A DNA stretch of 44,328 nt from Caulochytrium protostelioides (GCA_003615045.1 ML014265.1:1-44328); one strand, 5' to 3'. Numbered from the stretch's first letter, positions 21,213 to 31,009 are shown. A program made the numbers and translations. Notes: generated from the sequence alone by a model not told the origin.

Positions 21213-21746
21213 ATGAGCTCTTCTCTGGTGTCGGGTGCGTCCGCCCAGGCGCCGACAGCCGATGCCTCCCACAGCATCGTCTCGCCGATGCAAGCTCTGG
21301 CTCATTTGCAAGACCTCACAAGCCAGCTTCAGCACAAATTGGGCGGTTTGGTACAAAAATCGGGCTCCCTCGCCAAGGATGACAAAGACGATGCCACAGG
21401 GTTAGAGGCGGCCTTGGAGAGCGCCGACTCGCCGCTGGCGCAAGCCAAGCTCCTGGTGACAGCCGCGTACACCATCCATTCCTTGGTCTTCATCTTCTTA
21501 CGCACTCAAGGAAGCGATCCTGCTGGACACGCTGTGCGCTCCGAGCTGGCTCGCGTGAAAGCGTACTTTGAGAAGATCAGGGATGCCGAGGCCCTATCTT
21601 CGAAAGACAACTCCAGCCGGCAGGACACGGCGCCGTATTCAGCGAAGGCCAAAAAGGAATCACGCGCGGCTGCACGCAAGGCAACAAGTGAATTGCAACC
21701 GGAATCTGGGACGAAGGGACATTCAAAGCGGAAGCGCACCCGCTAG
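21213..21746 (+). CDS. LRP1: C1D/LRP1 (Rrp47) family exosome cofactor
   Basis: Single-exon ORF of 177 residues. The central block, SPLAQAKLLVTAAYTIHSL, followed by VFIFLRTQGSDPAGH and VRSELARVKAYFEKI, is the hallmark of the Sas10/Utp3/C1D domain (family pattern 'AYtLnSLfw.yLrtqG.dp..Hpv..EL.R...Y...'). C1D/Rrp47 binds the N-terminus of the nuclear exosome nuclease Rrp6 and helps in processing of 5.8S rRNA, snoRNAs and other structured RNAs. The C-terminus is basic (KGHSKRKRTR), fitting the known RNA-binding tail. Length is typical (yeast 184, human 141). It converges on PARN with only 170 bp between stops. Confidence 0.9.
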   Translation: MSSSLVSGASAQAPTADASHSIVSPMQALAHLQDLTSQLQHKLGGLVQKSGSLAKDDKDDATGLEAALESADSPLAQAKLLVTAAYTIHSLVFIFLRTQGSDPAGHAVRSELARVKAYFEKIRDAEALSSKDNSSRQDTAPYSAKAKKESRAAARKATSELQPESGTKGHSKRKRTR

Positions 21747-21916
21747 TGTATATATAACTTATTATCATGCTTGTTGAGCTCTGCTGGATCGTCAGACAAT
21801 GCTACAGGGAGCAAGGCGGTGAATGCCACACCGGCATGCGGCTTAGGGGATTGAGGCAACACTGTGGTGGGCCGCAATGGATATAGGAGATCAAGCAACG
21901 ACTCCACCATAAAGAT

Positions 21917-24658
21917 TTACATTAGGAGACAGCTTTTGGGGGCTTGCTCATTTTCGGTCGAGACGCGAGCCCGCTTGCGGCGATAATCGTCGTTCCATCG
22001 GCCTGCTGGCGGCCCTTGTTTGGGCACTAGACTCAGACCGTTGGCAGCCGCCCAAGCCGTCCAAGATTCGATCTTAAATTGCGACTGCTCAGACATGACC
22101 AAGGGCGTGCTGACATCAGCACCTGATTTGTTGCCCGTCTCACGATAGTGATGGAGCGAGGACGGCACTTCGTACCCCGTCAGCAGCTCGAGCAAGACGT
22201 CAGCAGAACGGCCATTGGGGAGTTCGACGATGTAAGTACTCGATCCCGTCGAGCGAATATTGATCGAAAGCGGCTTGTCGTGACCGACCCCCAGGCCGTG
22301 GCGGACCAAGGCTTTGATGTGATCGTATTCCCAGTCAGACGCGACGTTAGAGAAAGCGACAAGCTGGGATCGGTTCGGGGTCATCCAGTCATCGGGCGAG
22401 GAAGTCAGAGGCCATTCAGGCATATCAGACTGCATGCAGTACGTGCGGTTGAGAGCCTTCTCCAGGAAAGAGACAGAGCGGCTGTCACTGAAGATGGGTG
22501 CCGTGGGCACGGTGTCCTCTGTCATTTCGTCCGCTTTGCGCTTAGGCTGGGCCGAAGGCACAGCAGCGTCGGCGTTGAACTCTGTCGTGTGGGACATATG
22601 GTGAAGCATCCAAACAAAGATGCTTCCCGTCATCAAAGCATCATAAGCCGCTTCGTGAGCTTGAGCAAGCCCGTCGGGACCAAGATAATTCTTTCCAGGC
22701 TGCTTAATCGAGACGCGAGGTGCAGAGTCCGTGTTTGCGGCATAGGCAGAGAATTCCTTGTACAGACCGCCGAGCCATGTCACAGCATACATGCTTGGGG
22801 GCGCTGCGTCGCCCTTGGCATCCTGAGACCGAACGGCGCCTGGCGTCGTGTTAGACAAGGTACCCGAAGCAGCAGCTAGGACAGAGTCCGAAGCGGCGGC
22901 AGGAACGTCTGAGGCGTTGATGGCATAGACGGCGTCCGCCATGCTTTCAAAATTCCGAATCTCCGCATCCGTCAGGAGCGCCTTTTCGCGCCGACGCTGC
23001 TGTGTCGCGAGGAGCTTGGTGTCGTAAATCTTGGGCAGGAACATGGAGAGATCGTTGGCGAACTTGAAGAACGAGTCCGGGAGACGACGGTGAAAGTTCT
23101 GATATGTGTAGAGGATATCCAAGAAGCAGTTGTGTCCCACGATGGGTTTTTTTGACTCAGAAATCGCATCAATGACGTGACGGAAGCCGACCATGGCATG
23201 TAGGCGCTTCAAAGCCGGCGTAATATCGACCAGAGCTTCGCGCTGCTCAAGCGTCGACCGCGTCAGCACATACGATTTGTACGCTGTCCCCAAAGTCTCC
23301 GGAGCAGCTCGGCGCTGAAGCGCGCCGTCGAACTGAGCGTCAATTGCGAGCGATAGATAATAAGCATCATCGTTGCTTTGAGCAGACACGGTCATCGACG
23401 GCTCTGATCCCGCCAGAAATTCTTTCACTTGGCCAATTAATTCCAGCACCTCCGTTGAGGGCTCCTTGCGCGTCAGGAAATTGGCAAGACGCTCCTGGGC
23501 AATCTTCTCCGGCGTCTTGGGCACGGCGTGCTCCCTCGACTCGGACTCGTCATGATTCATGAAGGTGATGCCATCGTGGATCCACTTGTTGAAGTCGAAG
23601 TGGTTACTTGCCAGAAATTCAAGACTGGAACAGTTAGACTGGAACATCTTGGTTCCGCGGAAGCTCGGCGTGGCATTCGGGTCAGCGCCCGGCTGAGGGA
23701 GGGGACTGCGAGGGAAGACAAAGAAATTGAAAGGCTGAGCATGGTACGTGTTGTTTTTCGCATCGAACTTGAAGGTACAGATGCCGTACTGCGTCACCAT
23801 CAGTTGACGCACCGCGTCGGCCGACTTCTTGTAACGCTCATCTGGCGTATCGAAATACCAGTTGCGGAGATGACCCCAGGGAAGACCCGTGAACTCGCCA
23901 TCAATGGCAATGAAGTCGCTGTCCTCAATCGCCGCTTTGACCATCGGGAATACAGCTTCGAAATTGTGCTTCACAATGTCGTCTCGCGACAAATCCGTGG
24001 CATCCGTGTCGCCTGTCTCGCCGACCACAATAGGCTCGCTCATCGTCATAAGAGCTGAGGGCGCGCCACTGGCAGGCGCGGTCGAGCCGTCCTGAGCTGA
24101 GTGGTCACCGGCAACGGCGTCAGGACCTGCGACCTTGGCAGACGATTTAGATGGGCTCTGCGAATTGTTTTTGCGCGTGGCCCTGGCAACGTGCTTTTCA
24201 ACACGCACATCTGACGGCTCACTAGACGCAATGTCGAGGCGGGCGCCCGTCGTGGAAGCCGACAAATGCCCAATCGAATCCTCAAAGGCCATTTCAGCCT
24301 CATCACTGCCATCAAGCTGCATCTGCGCGCGCGCTTTCTTGGCCTTTTTGGATCGTTTGGCCTTGGACTTGGTTTGGCGCGATCCCGCCGAGGCATCCGT
24401 CGGAGACAACGCCAAGGCGGGCGACAACTCGGGAGCTCCCATAGCTTGAGTCTCGCGCTTGAACGCCTTGGCGGATGAAGATTTCTTTTCCAAGCTCGTC
24501 ATCGTGGAGAGCAGGTTGGCTGGCGGGGTCGCCGGAGTCGCCGGGGTCAAGGAAAGGCGGAGAGGAGGGGTAAGGTGTAGCGGCCGTGGCAGCCAGAGGG
24601 GTCGAGTGGCCAGAAAGGGAGACCGAAAAAGAGCCCTAGCAGCCAACCGGATTACCAT
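21917..24658 (-). CDS. PARN: Poly(A)-specific ribonuclease PARN (DEDDh nuclease)
   Basis: Single-exon ORF. The frame is open to 24709, but that codon is TTG; the first ATG is 24658 (913 residues). PARN removes poly(A) 3' to 5' and matures snoRNAs and telomerase RNA. The catalytic set is present: Asp253 and Glu255 in IDGEFTGL, Asp546 in YDTKLLA, and His668/Asp673 in AHEAAYDALMTG, with the same five-residue spacing as in human PARN (His377/Asp382). QYGICTFKFD, FNFFVFPR, FDFNKW and IVGHNCFLDILY also match the family. The first 220 residues are an unusual extension: MVIRLAARALFRSPFLATR is Arg-rich and amphipathic, like a mitochondrial presequence, then a Lys/Ser-rich tract. A second ATG at 24502 (MTSLEKK) would skip the presequence-like part. 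Confidence 0.92.
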   Translation of the reverse strand: MVIRLAARALFRSPFLATRPLWLPRPLHLTPPLRLSLTPATPATPPANLLSTMTSLEKKSSSAKAFKRETQAMGAPELSPALALSPTDASAGSRQTKSKAKRSKKAKKARAQMQLDGSDEAEMAFEDSIGHLSASTTGARLDIASSEPSDVRVEKHVARATRKNNSQSPSKSSAKVAGPDAVAGDHSAQDGSTAPASGAPSALMTMSEPIVVGETGDTDATDLSRDDIVKHNFEAVFPMVKAAIEDSDFIAIDGEFTGLPWGHLRNWYFDTPDERYKKSADAVRQLMVTQYGICTFKFDAKNNTYHAQPFNFFVFPRSPLPQPGADPNATPSFRGTKMFQSNCSSLEFLASNHFDFNKWIHDGITFMNHDESESREHAVPKTPEKIAQERLANFLTRKEPSTEVLELIGQVKEFLAGSEPSMTVSAQSNDDAYYLSLAIDAQFDGALQRRAAPETLGTAYKSYVLTRSTLEQREALVDITPALKRLHAMVGFRHVIDAISESKKPIVGHNCFLDILYTYQNFHRRLPDSFFKFANDLSMFLPKIYDTKLLATQQRRREKALLTDAEIRNFESMADAVYAINASDVPAAASDSVLAAASGTLSNTTPGAVRSQDAKGDAAPPSMYAVTWLGGLYKEFSAYAANTDSAPRVSIKQPGKNYLGPDGLAQAHEAAYDALMTGSIFVWMLHHMSHTTEFNADAAVPSAQPKRKADEMTEDTVPTAPIFSDSRSVSFLEKALNRTYCMQSDMPEWPLTSSPDDWMTPNRSQLVAFSNVASDWEYDHIKALVRHGLGVGHDKPLSINIRSTGSSTYIVELPNGRSADVLLELLTGYEVPSSLHHYRETGNKSGADVSTPLVMSEQSQFKIESWTAWAAANGLSLVPKQGPPAGRWNDDYRRKRARVSTENEQAPKSCLLM

Positions 24659-24709
24659 GTCGAGCAAGAGGGCAGAATGATGGCCGCGGATAATGATGCC
24701 AGCATCCAA

Positions 24710-25176
24710 CTTGGGCGATGATTATTGACGGATGACCTCGAAAAAGGACGAAACCTGTCCAAACGGAGTTGAGCGGAGGTCCCCGGGTGCTGGAGTGCCG
24801 TCGCTGCTGCGCTTGGCGTGTCGGCAGTTTTCAGTCACAGTGGCAGTCTCGTTGGCGCTGTCGGCCAGTCGACGTCTAAGCCGCGACAAGCCACGCTTGC
24901 TCCCTTTCGTCAAAGTCGGGGAATTGGATAGCGCTGTAGAAAGGCGGTCGTCACCGCCAACGCATAGCGATTTGCAGGAACACAAACAAGGCCACCAGCA
25001 ACAAAGTACCGCCACGGTTGCATCGTATCTCTCCATCTAGTATATCGGTTCCACAACGCTGCTTGACTTACGAACTGCTTCCTGCCCCGTACTGGCATAC
25101 CATCGCCGGACTGCCGCTTCCTCAAGCCAGCCCCATCGTTTTTTTTTTCACCGTCACTCGTCCTCCGCCTGTCACC
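24710..25176. promoter_or_regulatory. Divergent promoter region PARN / RPB6
   Basis: 467 bp between two divergent starts. It holds a pyrimidine-rich stretch with nine T residues just before the RPB6 start (25141-25148 region). Open frames on both strands here have no recognisable domain and are not annotated. Confidence 0.5.
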
Positions 25177-25837
25177 ATGTCTGACGACGAAGAAGTCCAG
25201 GAATACTGGGGGAACGAAACCGCCCAGCCTGCCTTTGAGGCCGACCTCGATGACTACGAAGAAGCTGTAAGTCGGCTTGCCGGGCAAGGTCCCGCTTGAC
25301 TCAATACCAGCTCGACCTGCTCTCGCTCCTAAACACGGTGCAGCACAGCGATAGTGAGCATGTGAAGCGTAGCCCTAGCTATGGTCTGAAGTTATTTGGC
25401 GGCGGCTGATGCAACACGTGCCGCACATCGACATTCTGGTGGTGGAGCAAACCATTCTGATGACGATTGAATGATATGGTCTACTCATCCTTTCTTTGTG
25501 TTTCATCTGGCTGGTATTCCTTCGCATGCCTTAGCCCGTCGCACCCGAGGATGGCATCGCCGTCCTGCAGTCGAAAGAGCCTAAAGCCATCGACAAGGGC
25601 AAGCGTATGACGACGCCGTATATGACCAAGTACGAGAAAGCGCGCATTCTGGGGACGCGCGCCCTCCAAATCAGCATGAATGCGCCGATCATGGTCGAAC
25701 TCAACGGCGAATGGGATCCCTTGGAGATTGCCATGAAGGAACTTCGTGAGCGCAAAATTCCGTTGCTGGTTCGTCGTTTCCTGCCAGACGGCTCTTATGA
25801 GGATTGGGCCGTGGATGAGCTCATTCCTGCCGAATAA
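25177..25837 (+). CDS. RPB6: RNA polymerase I/II/III shared subunit RPB6 (ABC14.4/ABC23)
   Basis: Two exons, 25177-25266 and 25535-25837, intron GTAAGT..TTAG in phase 0, joined product 130 residues (human POLR2F 127, yeast Rpo26 155). RPB6 is a common subunit of all three nuclear RNA polymerases and stabilises the largest subunit at the clamp base. Exon 1 gives the acidic tail [18 protein letters not shown]. Exon 2 contains the conserved core: [48 protein letters not shown] and [17 protein letters not shown], almost residue for residue like the human protein. The intron (268 bp) is longer than most here; I saw no convincing extra exon in it. ATG context is CACCATGTC. Confidence 0.95.
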
Positions 25838-26374
25838 GTGTGCTGTGCATACCCGTCTTTTTTGGGAGTGGCTCGGCTTTCTGAACTCCAACACCATTCG
25901 GGTTGAGACCCGTTCTTGTGTCATGTGGTCGTGTTCGGCAACGATCAGGGCTTCCCATCGCGGCACTTTATTTATTCCCTACTTTCTCTGCGCATGGGTT
26001 AAACAAACAAAAAATCAATTTATAATACAGGTGCTCGTCGTCATCAAGCGCGTAGAAAAGTGGATGTCCACGCGGCTTCAAGAACGATGCGATCCGAGGT
26101 GCTTCAACGGATTCAGATGAGACGACCGCTGGTAACTGAAAGCTCAGCCAAGCTCAGAAAGCCAAGCTCAGACGCCGGCGGGCCGATACGTAGACAGTGG
26201 CCACGAAAGAAATCCACGAAGGTCGTCGCTCAGAGAAACCCTGCTCAGCCAGCAATTGAGCTGTCGCTGACGCTGTCGCTGACGCTGTCGCTGTCGCTGT
26301 CGCTGATGCTGTCGCTGATGCTGTCGCTGTCGCTGTCCCGAGCGCAGATTCCATGGTCGCGGCCAAATAGCTGG
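25838..26374. other. Convergent intergenic region with microsatellite
   Basis: About 540 bp between RPB6 and the NDUFB3-like gene. It holds the RPB6 3' UTR and the hexanucleotide repeat listed separately. The minus-strand ORF at 26154-26432 encodes only the repeat's Ala/Thr/Ser reading and is not a gene. Confidence 0.5.
26260..26337 (+). repeat. Hexanucleotide microsatellite (GCTGTC/GCTGAC/GCTGAT)
   Basis: Thirteen tandem 6-bp units, mostly GCTGTC with GCTGAC twice early and GCTGAT twice later. Interruptions show it is not a recent pure expansion. Confidence 0.9.
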
Positions 26375-26692
26375 CTAGTGGTGAGCATCCTGGTGCAGAC
26401 GCTTGTTGCGCTCCTCTAACCAGGCCGCCCACTCAGCGTTCTCTCTGGCCGTGTTGCCCCAGCGAGCATCGGCCAGCTCGTAGCCCTTGTACACGGTGAA
26501 CGCGCCGACGGCGATGCCGAACCCGGGCAGGGCGGCACGCATCCGGTTACGGAGGTCAAAGAACGGGTGAAAGCGCCATTCGTCGAGCCGGCGCCACGGG
26601 TTGTGAAAATCATCGGGGAGCGAACGACGCAGGAACGGTGGCGACACGCGCAGCCAGTGCCACGGAAAGAAAGCAAACTCAATCTTCACCAT
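26375..26692 (-). CDS. NDUFB3: NADH:ubiquinone oxidoreductase B12-type subunit (NDUFB3-like)
   Basis: ORF of 105 residues. The NPWRRLDEWRFHPFF stretch (about residues 31-45) matches the family signature of 'DPWgRneaWRY' in complex I subunit B12/NDUFB3. It is followed by one predicted membrane helix, AALPGFGIAVGAFTVYKGY, as in fungal B12 subunits where 'FPGlGiA..AF..Y' is typical. The hydrophilic C-terminus ends ..QDAHH, with the His-rich close seen in this family. The subunit is an accessory, single-span protein of the inner-membrane arm. The start is ATG at 26692. The N-terminal 25 residues are less alike, and a small upstream exon cannot be ruled out. Confidence 0.78.
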   Translation of the reverse strand: MVKIEFAFFPWHWLRVSPPFLRRSLPDDFHNPWRRLDEWRFHPFFDLRNRMRAALPGFGIAVGAFTVYKGYELADARWGNTARENAEWAAWLEERNKRLHQDAHH

Positions 26693-27039
26693 GGTCGCGG
26701 CGCCAAACAGGGAGAGGAGGGGAACAGGTGGTCGATACCGCGGTATCTGATACTAGCAGATGCCCTAGAAGCAGTGAGAAGAGCGGCAAGAACGAGTTTG
26801 GACGATCGATACCCGTCTCACAGCTCCTCGCGTCGTGAATAATGGGCGGGGGTTATGTACTTGGTTCGGCGTGAACTACCCCGAAAAAATAGCGTATGGC
26901 CTTGTGACACGGTTCCACCACCGCTGTCGGAGGAGTCGCGCCGCATCACGGTCGATTTTAACGGGGCGGAAAGCCCCCTCGCGGAAGTCGGAAAGAAAAA
27001 AAAAAGGAACCACATTTTTTTAAGTGTCACATACGCCTC
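26693..27039. other. Upstream region of NDUFB3-like gene, no gene seen
   Basis: About 350 bp holding the presumed promoter of the NDUFB3-like gene. A purine-rich A run and T run lie near 26995-27020, immediately before the right end of Fanzor relic C. No supported ORF. Confidence 0.45.
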
Positions 27040-27598
27040 TATAGGCCCATCCTAACGCACAACATCCCCTCCATGGTGCCCCCCAGTGGCCCCCACAGAG
27101 GCAGTAGCACATTCAGTTTATCGACGTATGAGCTTGCCGACCTCGGGCTGCTGAGGAGCTTGCCTGGGGTTGCGGCACAACGCCTTCGGTCTGAACGGTA
27201 TGCCAGGCAGGGTCGGATGTTCAACGCGGCATTGAGATTGCGGTTCACGAACATGCCGTTGGTGGCATCACGCCACGCAAACCTCGGGCTGCAACCATCG
27301 TGCGCCGACGTTGACGGGGTTTCAGGACTACATTTGTCTTGGTATACACCCCGGTCCTGCGGACCGGGCTGACCGCCCTCGGCTCGGTCGGGTGGGCGCC
27401 GGCCCTGGACGCGCGAAAGATCGGCACCTTCCTCAGGTCCCGGCCCCAGGTTTTCACCTTGGTCAGGATCTCTGTCGCTCTCGGCATGCACCTTGGTCGT
27501 CCGGAACTCGTCGACCGGGATGGTGCGGAACCGCCGGGCGCACGCCCAGTACGCTTTTTAAAATACGCCCGAGCTGTTGGGACGGCATCGCCCTTGCC
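27040..27598 (-). pseudogene. Fanzor/OrfB element relic, copy C (5'-truncated)
   Basis: Minus-strand relic. It keeps a degraded GTCCCAACAGCTCG block (near 27580), the RuvC-II region (VDEF near 27500-27515), a VYTKTNVVLKPRQRRR block and the RuvC-III motif VNRNLNAALNI (near 27212-27245), spread over different frames. The right end has the hairpin and the GGATGGGCCTATA close seen in copy D. Homology to the other copies begins at base 27598, i.e. at the last bases of the stop codon of the upstream OCRL-like gene, so the 5' two-thirds of the element is absent. Confidence 0.75.
27065..27113 (-). other. Terminal hairpin of Fanzor relic C
   Basis: Minus strand: arm TGCCTCTGTGG pairs with CCATGGAGGGG around a GGGCC..GGGGGG loop. 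Equivalent to the hairpins in copies A, D and E. Confidence 0.4.
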
Positions 27599-30500
27599 TC
27601 AATAGTCCTGCTCAGGGTCAAGGAAGTGCATCAAGAATTGTTTTCGACGGCGATCCAACGCATCCAAAATCTTAGGCATGCCAGCTGTAGCATTGAACAC
27701 CGCAGCAGCAGCAGCCATTGAGGAAGCCAATCGAATGGTGGCCATGTCAGATGGGCGGTCGAGGGAGATGAAGTCCGACCGCGCCTGAGTGGATCCCTCG
27801 GAGCGACGGCCGTGCAGCTGCTGCGAGGCTAGGGCCGGATTGGGTGTCAATGAGATCCAACCACGGGTTTTTGGTGATTGGGCCAGCAGAATCGGTGCAA
27901 GAACGCTGACAAGTGTATCCACGGTCAGTTGAGGAGTGCCTGAGTACATGGACAGGATTTCTTTGCAGAAACTGCACAGATAAACAAAGATGTTGTAATG
28001 GACCGGTGGCAGAGTGACCAAAACACTTTTTGCAGCGCTGAAGTTCAGATAGCCTTCATTGACAATGCGCTCAAAGTAGCGGTATGGAACGACAGGTTCC
28101 ATACTGGAAGCAAGCAAGGTTAAGAGCACATCCACAAAAGAATGGACGGAAGAGGCGCGACCGTGTCGCCGGGGAATCTTGGGTGGCTGATAGGCATCGG
28201 CAGCATTCGCATCGTGTGCACCGGTCGCTTGCTCGGACGGGCGAGAATCCGGTTCACTGTTCCTGTTGCCCGAATCATCATCTAGCAGCAGACAGGCCAA
28301 GTCGAAATCTTCACCAGAGTTCAAGCAATGTCTGACATAATCCATGGTTTCCGGAACACCCCCTCGCTGGAAGATGTACGGAACGTCCATTCCGTAACGG
28401 TACAAAAAGTCCACCAAGCGCCAGATCTCACGTGGTATACTGAAACCGGGCTTCGACGAGCCCGAACGAGCAAGACCCTCGGCAATGCTTGCGGCGAACC
28501 CATCCCCCATTGCGCCTTGATGCGTGTTCTCAAGCGCATTTTGTGAAGCAGTTGAATGGCTCACGGAGCGGACATAGTCTTCATACGTCTTTTGGAGCTC
28601 TGCGCGCGAGAATCGGGCCATAGGCTTCGGAAGCTGACACAATAAACCGAAAGGACAACCGAAGACAGTCGGGGACCATGACCCGCTAATAGACACAAAG
28701 ACATCTTTGCCATGCTCGACGTGGAAAATGAGAATATCTGCAAGTGACTGCTCGCCAATATTGAGCTTGGCCGCCGAGTTGCCCGTACGGCCGACATGGA
28801 TGGTCACGGCAACGGTCATGGCCTGGGCAGGGCCAAGCTTGCTCTGAGTCGGATAAATGTGGCACCACGAGGGACAGATATCCACTTCACCTGGTTTTGC
28901 AACAACTTTGAAGTGAGCATTTACGCAGCCTTTGTTCTCAACCATCATAAGCTTGGTATAGCTTTCAAGAAAACGCACGGCGCCAAATTCGAGCTGTGTC
29001 TCCTCAATATGAACATCAGGAGTCGCCTCGTTTTCATAGATATCCAGCATGCGGGTGATGTCGTCTTGGACAACCTGCAACTTGGCTTGATCAACGGACC
29101 GCACGGCAAAGCGATGAAGAGCGATCACGGGCTTATGGTCACTCACCGTTGCTTCAGGCACGGAGTCATACCAAAGTACCTCGTTCCAGCCGGATGCCGG
29201 CTGGTCATCGATGTCCGGTGCGGCACGATGAATCGGATTGGTCATGCTGAGGATTCGGTCGCACCATGCAGGAGCGCGACGTTTTTCGCTTGAATCAAAG
29301 TTGTTAGTGCCAACATCGTACTTGTACGTGGGTGGAAACGATATATCGGCCTCCCAGAAGTTGACAAATGCGTGTCGCGCAGTCTTTTCGACGTTTAACT
29401 GGTCCTTCTTGAGAAGATCACCATATCGGCCCTCGGAAAGAGCGAGGCGGATCTCAGAATCCGGTACGGTCAGACGATAATTGAGATCGCCGAGCCAGAC
29501 GAGATGATCGCAATCCCAGATGCTCCACTTGTTGCTGACAACTTGGGGCGAATCAGCCATGGAAAAGGTGACCTGATCAAATGCCTTGCTACCCGTCCCT
29601 GATCTGACAAATCGGCTCACATCGGGGGTGTGACATACCCAGGGGTGAGCACGCTGCCACGCGGTATAGTCACCGTACTGACTTTCCTTCAGACCACTGA
29701 ACGCCATGCGACGACAAACGTCGCCAAAGTCCTGATTGCGGCGCTCAACCATGCCTGTGTCAGCCGCTAAATGGCTGTTAACGAAGCAAAAGTAGCTGTC
29801 TATTAGACGGAAGCGTATGGCAACGCCGCCCTTGTTGCCGATCATGCCAAGAATGCCACAACCTACCGCATCCACCGAAATTTCGGAAACCTCGGGTTGG
29901 AGCGACTTTTTAACAAATCCCATGATGAGCATACCAACGAGCTGTTTACTGGCAAATTTGACGTACGGGGCATCAAGCTGGTTGATAGACGCTTCGGCAG
30001 CCTTGGTCCATTCATCTTCACGGATTCCTGTGCTTGAATAGTATGCCTGATTGCTTGTATCGAGCTCCTGAAAGCCAAGAATGAAAACGTCGGGTGTCGC
30101 GCCTTGTAGCCTCTTTTTTACAGGGCCATGCAACCAAGCATCCAGATTCGGAGCGGCCTTATTGTTGACATTCCACGATGCCACAAAGATGTCAAGCTCA
30201 TGGTAACTGGCAAATTCTTTGACGCGCGATCGCATGGCGTCAGCTGCAAATTGCATTTTTACGTTCTTGATCTGACTCACATTGACCTCATAATCAGGGC
30301 CAATGAAAGGGTTGCTCTTCTGTTTTTCTGCCACCTCTTCCGGCACAATCGCCGATGTCCAATGTGCGGGCTTTGAGAACTGCGCGGAAGGAGAGAGCAA
30401 TGATGCATTCAACATCATGTAGTGCTCGACCCAGCGATGGGAGACAGACGGCGAGAATCCCCTTGTCTCTGCAATAGACGCCAGTCGCTTGAGTTCCGCT

Positions 30501-31009
30501 AGCAGTGGCTGGACCAGATCTAAACTCGGGAAACGGAGGGTAATCTCGTGGTCATCAACGCCCATTGTAAGATTGAAGCTCGATCGAGACTGAGCCGAGG
30601 CGGCCGACGGTGGTAGTATGGGAAGCTCTGGGTCCGTCTGGCACTGAATATGCATTTGTGCTACGGCCACCCGGAAGCTGGCGTAAATCGGCAACACATC
30701 GCTGAGTTGTGCCGGCTTGTCTTTGCTATCAGAAAAACTCGCGATGAGCACACAGCTTTCTGATTCGCCCGTGGCGGCACTCCCCGCCATTGTATCTTTG
30801 GATGACGCCACGACGGCAAGAATGACGCGCACTGGTGTGCTCGTGACATCGGGTATGACCCGGCTGGGTGATGGCGATCGCTTCGGTGTCGCGCCATCGT
30901 AGAACGCCTCCGCTACAGTGGTGCATATGTCACCCTTCCGGAGTAGGGGCGCGATACGGCTGCGTAGCACTATGCCATCGTCGTTGTGTGACCCCGCTTT
31001 CGACGCCAT
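27599..31009 (-). CDS. OCRL/INPP5B-type inositol polyphosphate 5-phosphatase with ASH and RhoGAP-like domains
   Basis: Single-exon ORF of 1136 residues. Such enzymes remove the 5-phosphate from PI(4,5)P2 and PI(3,4,5)P3 on endosomes, Golgi and cilium base. The first 250 residues resemble the PH-like N-domain. The catalytic domain starts near residue 270 with FVASWNVNN and holds GFQELD, NSHLAA, WLGDLNYRL, PAWCDRIL and SDHKPV, the full set of 5-phosphatase motifs. An ASH-type beta domain follows (..GAVRFLESYTKLMMVENKG..). The C-terminal RhoGAP-like domain begins near 845 (IPREIWRLVDFLY). At the arginine-finger position it reads IFQRGG with Gln881, as in human OCRL, so GAP catalysis is not expected. 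The stop TGA at 27599-27601 is where relic C begins. Start ATG 31009. Confidence 0.92.
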   Translation of the reverse strand: MASKAGSHNDDGIVLRSRIAPLLRKGDICTTVAEAFYDGATPKRSPSPSRVIPDVTSTPVRVILAVVASSKDTMAGSAATGESESCVLIASFSDSKDKPAQLSDVLPIYASFRVAVAQMHIQCQTDPELPILPPSAASAQSRSSFNLTMGVDDHEITLRFPSLDLVQPLLAELKRLASIAETRGFSPSVSHRWVEHYMMLNASLLSPSAQFSKPAHWTSAIVPEEVAEKQKSNPFIGPDYEVNVSQIKNVKMQFAADAMRSRVKEFASYHELDIFVASWNVNNKAAPNLDAWLHGPVKKRLQGATPDVFILGFQELDTSNQAYYSSTGIREDEWTKAAEASINQLDAPYVKFASKQLVGMLIMGFVKKSLQPEVSEISVDAVGCGILGMIGNKGGVAIRFRLIDSYFCFVNSHLAADTGMVERRNQDFGDVCRRMAFSGLKESQYGDYTAWQRAHPWVCHTPDVSRFVRSGTGSKAFDQVTFSMADSPQVVSNKWSIWDCDHLVWLGDLNYRLTVPDSEIRLALSEGRYGDLLKKDQLNVEKTARHAFVNFWEADISFPPTYKYDVGTNNFDSSEKRRAPAWCDRILSMTNPIHRAAPDIDDQPASGWNEVLWYDSVPEATVSDHKPVIALHRFAVRSVDQAKLQVVQDDITRMLDIYENEATPDVHIEETQLEFGAVRFLESYTKLMMVENKGCVNAHFKVVAKPGEVDICPSWCHIYPTQSKLGPAQAMTVAVTIHVGRTGNSAAKLNIGEQSLADILIFHVEHGKDVFVSISGSWSPTVFGCPFGLLCQLPKPMARFSRAELQKTYEDYVRSVSHSTASQNALENTHQGAMGDGFAASIAEGLARSGSSKPGFSIPREIWRLVDFLYRYGMDVPYIFQRGGVPETMDYVRHCLNSGEDFDLACLLLDDDSGNRNSEPDSRPSEQATGAHDANAADAYQPPKIPRRHGRASSVHSFVDVLLTLLASSMEPVVPYRYFERIVNEGYLNFSAAKSVLVTLPPVHYNIFVYLCSFCKEILSMYSGTPQLTVDTLVSVLAPILLAQSPKTRGWISLTPNPALASQQLHGRRSEGSTQARSDFISLDRPSDMATIRLASSMAAAAAVFNATAGMPKILDALDRRRKQFLMHFLDPEQDY

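Noticed and set aside
22148-22879. Plus-strand ORF of 243 codons inside PARN
   Set aside because: Antisense to the PARN catalytic region, Arg/Val/His-rich and without any recognisable motif.
26154-26432. Ala/Thr/Ser repeat protein on the minus strand
   Set aside because: It is the translation of the hexanucleotide microsatellite and overlaps the end of the NDUFB3-like gene.
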